Shown: positions 56,564 through 64,000 of the stretch, piece by piece
Numbering within the stretch: the stretch's first letter is position 1
Layout: each line of letters begins with the position of its first letter
Assembly (NCBI GenBank): GCA_948567375.1
Contig: OX419756.1
Span: 35,628,552 to 35,692,551 of the forward strand
DNA: 64,000 nt
Reading direction: 5' to 3'
Origin: Lunularia cruciata
Taxonomy: Eukaryota > Streptophyta > Marchantiopsida > Lunulariales > Lunulariaceae
Position numbers and translations under genes: made by a program
The notes under the pieces: generated by a model
What the model saw: only the letters and a program-made list of their open reading frames with translations
Told to the model about the DNA's origin: nothing
The model's database searches: none

Positions 56564-56785
56564 TCATAATAGAATGTAGATTGTCAAATCCCACTCTTTG
56601 TCATATATCACCACAGGTAGAATCATCGGGTTTGGTGAGTTCATCACCCTATCCATGAATTTTGCACCAAAGTGATAAACTAGCGATACCCTCATCTACT
56701 CATGCTAGATGTACATAACCTTGATGTGGAATAGATTTGAGAATGGAAAGCTATGTGTGGGAAATTGTCCTCCTGGCGCATCCAT
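56564..56785 (-). pseudogene. Leader ORF of C with the shared core
   Basis: One frame from the ATG at 56785 reads DAPGGQFPTHSFPFSNLFHI, two TAG stops, then an open MRVSLVYHFGAKFMDRVMNS, PNPMILPVVIYDKEWDLTIY and ILL before a double stop. The core aligns with F (6950-7177), B (39226-39459) and D (58211-58300). It lies between primer site and gag. Unknown function. Confidence 0.55.
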
Positions 56786-56912
56786 CTCATCCACTCTCTA
56801 AAGTCCTTCCTAAGTCTAGCAATTACTCTATGTTCTCCACCTCAAATTACTCAATTTAAGTAGTTCGTACTCTTCCAAGAGGAGTAATCCACTCTCTTGG
56901 ACTAAAGCACTT

Positions 56913-56924
56913 GCTCTGATACCA
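56913..56924 (-). promoter_or_regulatory. Primer binding site of C, initiator-Met tRNA
   Basis: In element orientation TGGTATCAGAGC, one base after the LTR end. This is the standard plant initiator-Met primer site. Confidence 0.93.
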
Positions 56925-56925
56925 T

Positions 56926-57653
56926 TGTAATACTTCAATGACAAGAGAAGAGAGAAAACACAAATTACACACTCAAACATTCGATGCTCCAAAGGAGCAC
57001 CTTCTCTTTATTACATAGACAAAGAGGATCTCCTCCAAGGAAGCTCCACCATATGATTAGGCACACAGATAGGTGATGTGTCAGCAAGCTCCACCCTTGG
57101 ATAACTTACTTGGATGGGCGACATGTCTGGTCTAGGTCCTATCTGGTTGGTCAAACAAGCTTTGACCAAAGAGAATCTTTTGGAGAATCTTCCTTTAGGA
57201 ATCTCATAATCACGTGAGTAAGGTACCATTGGAAAGCTCTCGACATGACAAAGCAAAGGGGGGGGAAGGACAGCCTTTCCTCCATTGGGGAAAACTTGCA
57301 CATTTTTGAGGCCTAATTCATCCGTTTAGGCCTCCAAAATTGCCTTCAAAGATTTCAAGCATCTTTTGGTTCTTACTCTATTAGTAAAAGTCCCCTTTTG
57401 GTGATATCTCTTTCTGATATGTTTAGTCCATCATGTGTAACATCCTTCCAGATGTTACCAGACCAATTCTCACTTTTAAATCATATATTTAGCTATTGGT
57501 TCTAAGGTTCTCAAGTCCATTTTGGTTTTTGCCCTATTAGTAGAAGTATTCTTTTGGTGATACTTCTATCTGATCTATTTTGACCATCATGTATAACATC
57601 ATTCTGGATGTTACCAAACCAAATTTCACATCTAGATCATATGGCTAGTTCTT
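56926..57653 (-). repeat. C 5' LTR, main part
   Basis: Aligns with 20584-21319. D is inserted nine bases from its outer end; the remainder GGTATTACA is at 63026-63034 after the duplicated CTCTT. Confidence 0.92.
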
Positions 57654-58077
57654 TGTAACAATATGGAGTTTAGCAATATAGTTAGTAAGGCTAACAAAGT
57701 AAAGAATAAACCAAATTAGCCTAGAATATTCCAAAAATATCTATGAAGCTTCTTAGGAAGCTTCTTGACTAGTTCACTTGCACTCCAAGCAAGTAGCTTC
57801 TAGAAAGAAGCTTCTAGAAGCTTCTAACTAGCTTAGCTTGCACGCCAAGTAAGCGGCTTCTAAAAGAAGCTTCTTGAGAAGCTTCCTAGTTAACTTGGCT
57901 TGCACTCTAAGAAAGACGCTCAAGGAAGCTTCTTGAGAAGCTTTTCAAGTGCCTTGTATGCTACCTATAATTACCAAAGCCAAAGCTCATGCTAGGCACT
58001 CGGAGTTTTCCCTCATTCAAGTGTCCCAATATGAGTTTCCATTCTCCTATTTCTCTCCTCGGTCTCAGTCTTTTACT
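57654..58077 (+). repeat. D 5' LTR (about 424 bp)
   Basis: TGTAACAATATGGAGTTTAG to CTTTTACT. Aligns with the 3' LTR. Carries repeated GAAGCTTC palindromes. The 3' LTR ends TTTTACA. Confidence 0.92.
57744..57940 (+). promoter_or_regulatory. Cluster of heat-shock-element-like repeats in D LTR
   Basis: Alternating nGAAn and nTTCn units. The best site is AGAAGCTTCTAGAAGCTTCT at 57806-57825, four perfect contiguous units. Pairs also occur at 57744-57753 and 57756-57765, 57865-57874 and 57877-57886, and 57924-57933 and 57936-57940, separated by 2 bp. The 3' LTR keeps a three-unit site at 62753-62767. Heat-shock factors bind such arrays; responsiveness here is inference. Confidence 0.6.
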
Positions 58078-58078
58078 T

Positions 58079-58090
58079 TGGTATCAGAGC
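58079..58090 (+). promoter_or_regulatory. Primer binding site of D, initiator-Met tRNA
   Basis: TGGTATCAGAGC, directly after the 5' LTR. Confidence 0.94.
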
Positions 58091-58210
58091 AGGAATGGGA
58101 TGGATAGAATTTATGGACCACCAAACCATTAGGATTTTTGCATCCAAATACTACCCAAACATTGTTTCACACAATTTATCACCTCGCACTTTGGACAAGA
58201 TTTTTTGCAT

Positions 58211-58300
58211 ATGATCACCATATCTGAGGAACCCTTGGTGCTTCCGGTTGTAACTTATGGAGAATGGTGGACATGTTGTTTCTATGTGTTAGTAAATTAG
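58211..58300 (+). pseudogene. Leader ORF remnant of D with the shared core
   Basis: Open 29-residue end reading ITISEEPLVLPVVTYGEWW then CFYVLVN and a TAG. Its core P-L-V-L-P-V-V-T-Y matches C and F. The upstream part (KYYPNIVSHNLSPRTLDKIF) is in a different frame. Confidence 0.45.
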
Positions 58301-58446
58301 ATAGATTGGGAGTGGTGTGATAGAGTAGCAACCATTGCGGCAATACCCAATGTTATCCTTGCTATGCAACAACAAATCGAGCACCTTACTTGATTGTTGG
58401 ATGAACAACATCTCCAATGACAAGAGCAAGTGAAGAGAGTACCAAT

Positions 58447-59230
58447 TTGAGAAGGAGAAGATTGGATCAGATTCCCCAAACCCAAGGTATTTGAATGCAA
58501 GAATCTTCCGGGTGCAGTGGAGAATTTTGTGTTTGATTGTGAATGTTATTTTGAAGCTACCAATCTACAAGACAAGCAAAAACAAATTCTCTTGGCTTCT
58601 AGCCAAATGGATGGAGTAGCAAAGCTATGGTGGAGATTCCAAATGGAGCAAGCTGAACAATAAATTTTTGCACCAATCTTGACATGGGCAGAATTTTTGC
58701 ACCAATTTTGAGTGCAATAATTAGTTGGTTCCAAGCTATAAGTGCCACACGAGCTGCACGGGATAAGTTGGCAGAGTTGAAACAAATTGGCTCTGTAAGA
58801 AGTTACATCATGCAATTCCAAGACACCATCATAAAAATTCTAGATATATTGGAAGGTGAAGCTCTAGATTGGTTCATGAGGGGCTTGAAGGTGAGAACCA
58901 AATTAGAGGTAACCATGCGAGAGCCACAACACTTGGAGGAAGCCATGCGGTTGGCCGAACGTTATGATTCCTTGGTGGTAACAACTTTGTCTCAACCTTG
59001 ACCTCCACAGAGCCTACCAATACACTACACACAAGTGTATTGGTAGGCTCTGTGGAGGTCTATGGAGTCACAACGCCAATGGAGATTGATGCCATTCAAC
59101 AAAGACCACTTGGCACGGCAAATAGAGAGAAATTGCAATAAAATCATGGTTGTTTTTATTGTCACCAATTGGGGCATCGCATTGCTGAATGTCCACTCAA
59201 GAATGAACAACCTTGACAAGTTGCCCAGGT
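58447..59230 (+). pseudogene. gag of chromovirus D
   Basis: RFPKPKVFECKNLPGAVENF, ATNLQDKQKQILLAS, MDGVAKLWWRFQ (58460-58660) is a capsid-type segment. An open stretch 58684-59001 continues (ARDKLAELKQIGSVRSYIMQ, LDWFMRGLKVRTKLEV). A zinc knuckle CFYCHQLGHRIAEC lies at about 59148-59190. A short duplication of 'aatttttgcaccaat' at about 58665-58710 and the 27-bp inverted repeat at 59000-59060 disrupt it. Confidence 0.85.
59000..59060. repeat. Perfect 27-bp inverted repeat with 7-bp loop
   Basis: Left arm 59000-59026 (GACCTCCACAGAGCC...TACACT) and right arm 59034-59060 are exact reverse complements, with loop ACACACA. Lies within D gag, where related gags have no such structure. Likely an inverted duplication formed in this copy. 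Confidence 0.95.
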
Positions 59231-59433
59231 GGAGGTTGTGGAGCGGAATGATCAAAGAAATGAAGAATCTAGTAGGAGATTTCAAGCTGCCTGCTGGGAG
59301 CTTGATTAGTTCCAATGGGATTGAAGGCTCGACCTATGCAAGTTTGCTTCACTTTCAAGGTACGAAATCTAATCGGGATTAGATATCATACCTTGATGTC
59401 TGGCACCTCTAAGTAAGACACCTAAGAATAGTT

Positions 59434-59612
59434 AGTCCCAAGATGGGAAGTTTGTTGAGAAGGTAGCCATAGAGCAAACCTGGAAGGGAGATGAGTGCCA
59501 AGATGGGAAGTTTGCCAAGAAGGCAACCAAGGAGCAAGCTTGGAAGAGAGATGAGTCCCTAGAAGGGAAGTTTGTTAGTAAAGCAGCCATAGAGCAAGCT
59601 TTGGATAGGCCA
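59434..59612 (+). repeat. Three 60-bp tandem units coding a 20-residue repeat
   Basis: Units at 59434, 59494 and 59554 with exact 60-bp spacing. In one frame they read DGKFVEKVAIEQTWKGDE, DGKFAKKATKEQAWKRDE and EGKFVSKAAIEQALD. Open in this frame. Located between gag and RT, where the protease is expected. Confidence 0.9.
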
Positions 59613-59701
59613 ACTTAGAGGAAGATAAGTCTGTATTTGTGGTGTAGATCAAGCTGATTGCACAAGAACAATCTGCATAGGGCCAAGAGCCTCATCAAGC
59701 A

Positions 59702-60560
59702 ATGGTTGATCAGATAGTTAAGGAGTTTGCAGACGTGTTTTGGGATGATCTGCCAAAGAGATTACCCTCTGATCAAGGTATGCCCTTAAAGATTGAGTTA
59801 TTGCCAGGGAGTACTCCAGTGAGTAGACCGATCTATCGGCTTTCACCAAAGGAGTTGGAGGAGTTGCAAACAACACTTATAGAGTTGTTTGAGAAGGACT
59901 TCATACGACATAGTACCTCTCCTTTGGGAGCACCGGTACTATTTGTTCCAAAGAAGGATAGAAGACTTCATTTTTGTATTGATTACCGTGGGCTCAATAA
60001 GCAAACCATGAAGAATGCATATCTCTTGCCCCGGATCAATGATTTGCTTGATCAACAAAGTGGAGCACGCTACTTTTCCAAGCTGGATCTTTGCAGCGGC
60101 TATTGGCAAATTCTTATTGATAGAGAGGATGTGCAAAAGATTGCCTTTTGCACAAGGTATGGGCATTTTGAGTGAAGAGTTCTACCTTTTAGACCCACTA
60201 ATGCTCCATTAGTCTTCATGGATCAAATGCATCGGGTGTTGGATGGACTATTGGATTGGTCCATGGTGGTGTTCTTGGATGATATCTTAATCTATAGCAA
60301 GACAGAGGTGGAACATGTGAATCATGTGCAAGAAGTCCTAAGATGACTACAACAATGGAAATTTTACTACAAGAAGTCAAAGTGTGCCTTTTGGCAGAAG
60401 GAGGTTACCTTCTTGGGTCATAAGATCTCATTAGAGGGGATTAAGATGAAGGAAGAAAAAATCAAGGCCATTACTGATTGGCCTACCCCAAAGGATGCTA
60501 CAAAAGTACGGGCATTTAATGGATTGACCAGTTTTTACTGATGGTTCATCCATTATTATG
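59702..60560 (+). pseudogene. Reverse transcriptase of D
   Basis: Open 59702-60175: VNDL-type start, [60 protein letters not shown] at the GHFE-W position follows. VVFLDDILIYSK (catalytic pair) lies at about 60269-60303. Thumb region has VTFLGHKISLEG. Stops TGA at about 60174, 60343 and 60540 replace conserved Trp or Arg codons by single transitions. Confidence 0.9.
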
Positions 60561-61065
60561 CTCATGTTGCTGCACCATTGATTGACCTCTTGGGAAAGAA
60601 CTTGAGTTTCCAGTGGACCACCAAGCATGAAGAAACATTCCAGAAGTTAAAGCATATGGTGTCTTCAAGAACCATTCTTCAACCATATGATCCTCAACTA
60701 CCTTGTGTGGTTGATTTTGATACTTCTAACTTTGCAATTGGAGCCGTGCTGCAACAAGAATTCCTAGATGGACTCCATCCCATTGCCTTTGTGTCTTGCC
60801 GACTCAATACGGCTGAACAAAACTACTCTGCTTGAGATCAAGAACAACTTGCAATGATACACGCTACCAAGGTATGGAGGCATTACCTCTTGGGAAAACA
60901 AGTGATCATGCAAACTGATCACAAACCATTGTTGCAGACCTTACACTTGGAACATATGAAGAATCAACATCATCGATGAGAAGAACAACTCCAACTGTAT
61001 GACATCAAACTTGAGTACAAACCAGGTTGGTTCCATGTCATCCCTGATGCTTTATCATGAAGACC
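60561..61065 (+). pseudogene. RNase H of D
   Basis: WTTKHEETFQKLKHM, VVDFDTSNFAIGAVLQQE (first Asp), PIAFVSCRLNTAEQNYS then TGA, MIHATKVWRHYLLGKQVIMQ, TDHKPL (about 60920), and PDALS then TGA. Stops at about 60834, 60978 and 61059. Frame maintained. Confidence 0.88.
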
Positions 61066-62280
61066 TGATTTGAAGTCTCTTCTTCTCATCACAGTGGCAA
61101 TTTCAATGGTGTTAGTTGACTCTAGGGTCCAAAACGAGTTTCAGTCAGCTCTACACCAAGATCTCTTCTTCAGAATAGTACATGGTTGCCATATGGCATG
61201 TGATAAGGAGTACAACACCTTCTCCATCAAGGAGGGCCTTTTATTCCATGAGGACCGGATCTATGTTCTAGCTAAAGGTGATCTTTGACTTGTGCGCCTT
61301 CAAGAAGCCCATGATTTATCCATTTTTGGTCACATGGGTGTGGATAAGACCTTGGGTACCCTCCAACGTCAATGGTGGTGGCCCAACATGACACGAGATG
61401 TTCAAGAATTTGTCTGATTGTGTGAGAGCTACCAACATAACAAGGCCAGCAACCAGAAGCCGAGTGGACTCTTTCAACCACTTGCCATTCCATCCGCTTG
61501 CTAGGAGCATGTGACCTTGGATCTCATCAAATCTTTGCCAAAGACAAAACAAGGACACAACGCAATTGTGGTGTTTGTGGATAAGCTTAGTAAGCAAATC
61601 CACTTGGCACCAACCTGTGATATCGTGGATGCTCCAACCTTAGCGTAAATCTACTTTGACAATGTCTTCAAGTATTATGGGATACCACACATACTCATCT
61701 TCAATTGTGATCCTCAATTTACCGAGAAGTTTTGGCAAGCACTCTTCTAGATACTTGGCACCAAGCTTGCTTTGTCCACTACCTATCATCCTCAAACTGA
61801 TGGACAAACCAAATATGCAAATTGTACATTGGAGGATATGTTGCGTGCCTTTCTCAATGTCTACCATACCAATTGGGATGAATGTCTTGCAATTGTAGAA
61901 TTTACCTACAACAATTCCAAACATGCAAGCATTGGCTTTTCTCCTTTCTTTCTCAATTTTGGCCAAGATCCGCTTGTTCTATATTCTCTTCTTGCTTCCC
62001 TCCATCTCAAGTTCCTCATACTTCCACATTCTTGACCACTATATCCCACTCTCTCCAACAAGCCAAGTCTCACCTCCTTGTTGCTCAAAATGGCCAAAAA
62101 CAATATGCGGACCACCATCGTCATGATCTCACCTTTGAAGTTTGTGATAAAGTCATGCTATCCTCTAGTAACCTCTCTCTCCCACTTGATATCCAAGTTT
62201 GTAAAATTGACCTTAATTAGATAGGACTCTTTGATATCACCCAAATTGTCTCTCTTGTTGCTTATCGACTTGCCTTGCCT
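61066..62280 (+). pseudogene. Integrase of D
   Basis: Zinc-binding domain: HDLSIFGHMGVDKTLGTLQR, QWWWPNM, LCESYQHNK (second Cys of CxxC reads Tyr). Core: HVTLDLIKSLPK (first Asp, about 61510), HILIFNCDPQFTEKFW (second Asp, about 61690-61735), STTYHPQTDGQTKYANCTLE, where the catalytic Glu after DGQT reads Lys, and EFTYNNSKHASIGFSPFFLN. Stops TGA/TAG/TAA at several places. C-terminal domain near 62110-62280. Confidence 0.9.
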
Positions 62281-62560
62281 TGTCAAATGTGTATCCATCC
62301 TTTCTTTCATGTTTCCAAGTTGAAACCCTTTGTTCCTAACCCCTCTTCCTTTTCCTCTTGAGTCCAACCTCCTACTCTTCCTGTCCCTATCAATGATCAT
62401 GAGGAGTACAAAGTTGATTGTATCCTTGCACGTTGCCATATTCAACAAGGCCGTTGCTAACATACGGAGTACAAGGTCCTTTGGAAAGGGTATCCCCTTC
62501 ATGATGCCACATGGGAACCTCTTTCTCACTTCTAGAATGCACAAACAGCCATCCAAGCAT
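62281..62560 (+). pseudogene. Chromodomain of D
   Basis: VSKLKPFVPNP precedes; then EEYKVDCILARCHIQQG and TEYKVLWKGYPLHDATWEPL (about 62395-62530), a standard chromodomain with the WEP box. One TAA and one TAG. Targets integration to modified histones in chromoviruses. Confidence 0.9.
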
Positions 62561-62595
62561 TCAAAGCTTCACTAGCAACGAGGACGTCATCAACT

Positions 62596-62610
62596 AGCGG
62601 CAGGGGAATA
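62596..62610 (+). promoter_or_regulatory. Polypurine tract of D
   Basis: AGCGGCAGGGGAATA, directly before the 3' LTR at 62611. Confidence 0.88.
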
Positions 62611-63020
62611 TATAATAGTATGGAGTTTAGTGACATAGTTAGAAAGGCTACAAAGTAGAGAATAAGCCAAATTATCCTAGAATATTCCAAAAGCATCTAG
62701 GATGCTTCTTGGGAAGCTTCCCGACTAGTTAACTTGTGCTCCAAGCAAGTAGCTTCTAGAAGCTTCAAACTAGCTAAGCTTGCATGCCAAGTAGGCGGCT
62801 TCTAGAATGAAGCTTCTTGAGAAGCTTCCTAGTTAACTTGGCTTGCACTCTAAGAAAGCAGCTCAAGGAAGCTTCTTGAGAAGCTTCTCAAGGGCTTTGT
62901 ATGCTACCTATAAGTACCAAAGCCAAAGCTCATGCTAGGCATTTGGATTTTTCCCTCATTCAAGTGTTCCAATGTGAGTTTCCATTCTCCTATTTCTCTC
63001 CTTGGTCTCAAAATTTTACA
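62611..63020 (+). repeat. D 3' LTR (410 bp)
   Basis: TATAATAGTATGGAGTTTAG to AAAATTTTACA, aligned with 57654-58077; the first base pair of TG is mutated to TA. Retains several GAAGCTTC palindromes. Confidence 0.92.
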
Positions 63021-63034
63021 CTCTTGGTATTACA

Positions 63035-64000
63035 AGGGCCTAGTGTAGCTAGACCCTCATCTTCATTTTCTAGTTAGTAGTAGCCAATGAGTGGTGGTGT
63101 TGCTTGTTGTACTTGTGATGGGCCTCATCATAGGAGAAAGTGCACTTTGGCTAATGGACCTAATACCTCTGGTGCATCACAACTAGCACAAACATAGTAG
63201 TACAAACATAGTATGAGCATTGCCACAAATTTGGTCACACCAATGACCAATGCTTTGACATACATCAAAAGTTATAGAGTGGTAGGGTTGTTATGGCAGG
63301 TGGTAGAGGAGCTCCAAGTCATGGAGTACAAGGTGGTAGAGGTGGTGGTAGAGGATCCACACTTGGTAGAGATGCAATACTTGCTCTTACTTCTAATATA
63401 GCCATATCTACTCGGATTGAGTAGTTGGAGTAGAGATCGGCTAGCATGGCCATAGCTCAAAGGAGATCAGATTTGGGTGCTAAGGCTTCTACCTCATATG
63501 CAGGTGATAAAAGATATCTTAGACTTCATGTGTGAAGCAATACAAGTGAATGCATCTATCACAATGACTAGGAGTGCATTTTGTGCTCTAGAGCCTAGAG
63601 GAGCATTAGTGGAGTTGGACCCACAAAAAGGAGAGGTGGGTAGACAATAGAGACTTCCCCAATCTTATACACTCTTTGAGGCACTACAAACAACATCCAT
63701 CGCTCCTAGATGTCCTAGTGCAGATGTGGTAGGTGGTGATGGGGTCCATGATGGACTACCTATGAGTCAGCTACCTACTACTATACAAGTTGAGTCTAGC
63801 ACGATGTTGGAGGTGGCTCAGCTGATTATGTGCTTTCCATTATTCTTAGCCAATGACATGTTTACACTAAGAGTTGACCCAGCTCCAATGTTCCAGTTGG
63901 TTGCCATGCTCTATAGGAGTAGGGATGATGTGGTCCCTACTACTAGAGTAGAGCTGTTTGATAATGGATTTGACTTGGTTGAGGAGCATGAGATCCGCTT
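63035..64000 (+). pseudogene. gag C-terminal part and pre-protease region of E (cut by window end)
   Basis: Continues E after C. First knuckle CCTCDGPHHRRKC at about 63105-63143 (CX2CX3HX4C). A tandem duplication of 'acaaacatagt' lies near 63190-63210. The second knuckle YEHCHKFGHTNDQC has its first Cys mutated to Tyr. A Gly/Arg-rich RGGGRG region follows, then text matching A 2100-2570 (MLEVAQLIM, LFLANDMFTL, AMLYRSRDD) up to the window edge. Confidence 0.85.

Larger units (their letters stand above)
57654..63020 (+). mobile_element. Chromovirus D, nested in C's 5' LTR
   Basis: LTRs 57654-58077 and 62611-63020, initiator-Met primer site, gag, RT, RNase H, integrase, chromodomain and polypurine tract. 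Flanks TTCTT/CTCTT. About 5.4 kb. No aspartic protease motif found. Nearly all breaks are stops rather than frameshifts in pol. Confidence 0.92.
20584..63034 (-). mobile_element. Chromovirus C, nested in E and split by G and D
   Basis: The LTRs are 20584-21319 and 56926-57653 plus 63026-63034, about 736 bp each. The primer site matches initiator-Met tRNA. gag, protease, RT and RNase H (53102-56322) continue across the G insertion into the integrase C-terminus and chromodomain (21401-21914). Target duplication is AGAGC/AGGGC. G is inserted with GTAGC (21915-21919)/ATAGC (53097-53101), and D with TTCTT (57649-57653)/CTCTT (63021-63025). Confidence 0.9.
10733..64000 (+). mobile_element. Element E: sister copy of A, interrupted by nested elements and cut by the window end
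   Basis: Its 5' LTR starts at 10733 and, after two insertions, ends at 18418. The leader and gag run to 20583. C is inserted there with target duplication AGAGC (20579-20583) and AGGGC (63035-63039). E resumes at 63035 with its zinc knuckles and reaches the pre-protease segment at the window edge. The methyltransferase and pol parts, if present, lie to the right of the window. Confidence 0.88.

Noticed and set aside
57654-57660. TGTAACA read as the outer end of the C LTR
   Set aside because: The true C LTR end GGTATTACA is at 63026-63034. TGTAACA here is the start of the D LTR, resolved by the TTCTT/CTCTT duplication.
1-64000. Host genes, tRNA or rRNA genes, CRISPR arrays, bacterial operons
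   Set aside because: No support seen. Short tRNA-like stretches are primer binding sites next to LTRs, and repeated blocks are LTRs.

Overview
The window is plant nuclear DNA made almost entirely of nested, decayed LTR retrotransposons. I see no host gene, tRNA, rRNA, operon or CRISPR array. Plant origin is inferred from the Ty3/gypsy chromoviruses with chromodomains, primer sites matching plant initiator-Met, Asp(GTC) and Glu tRNAs, 5-bp target duplications, and stops that mostly look like C-to-T decay of methylated sites. The nesting suggests a large, repeat-rich genome (fern, lycophyte or gymnosperm type). The species cannot be read from the sequence.

Nesting, rebuilt from LTR ends, primer sites and target duplications: element A (1-10732, +) abuts its sister E (from 10733, running off the right edge). 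E is split by chromovirus C (20584-63034, -). C is split twice: by G (21920-53096, -) in its integrase and by chromovirus D (57654-63020, +) in its 5' LTR. G is split by B (31129-46470, +) in its protease and by F2 (25226-27444) in its 3' LTR. B's leader is split by B', a tandem of its own family (32026-40127, -). The deepest chain is E > C > G > B > B'. A second F copy (F1) sits in A's integrase. E's 5' LTR also holds a composite block (endonuclease, copia and G-like fragments) and a solo G-family LTR.

The most notable content is in A. Between protease and reverse transcriptase it encodes a C5-cytosine DNA methyltransferase (about 3132-4425). After the integrase it carries a decayed PHD finger (9871-10005). 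It therefore looks like a retrotransposon with its own chromatin writer and reader. Both modules are dead in this copy, mostly through stops at positions where Gln, Arg or Trp codons would mutate to stops by transition.

Other points: G has a 3.75-kb LTR that encodes a long coiled-coil protein in the sense direction; a small leader-encoded domain with a PxxLPVVxY-like core recurs in B, C, D and F; B carries an extra zinc-knuckle ORF before gag; D has heat-shock-element-like arrays in its LTRs, a perfect 27-bp inverted duplication and a 20-residue tandem repeat; B' is a three-LTR tandem whose pol lost the integrase core.
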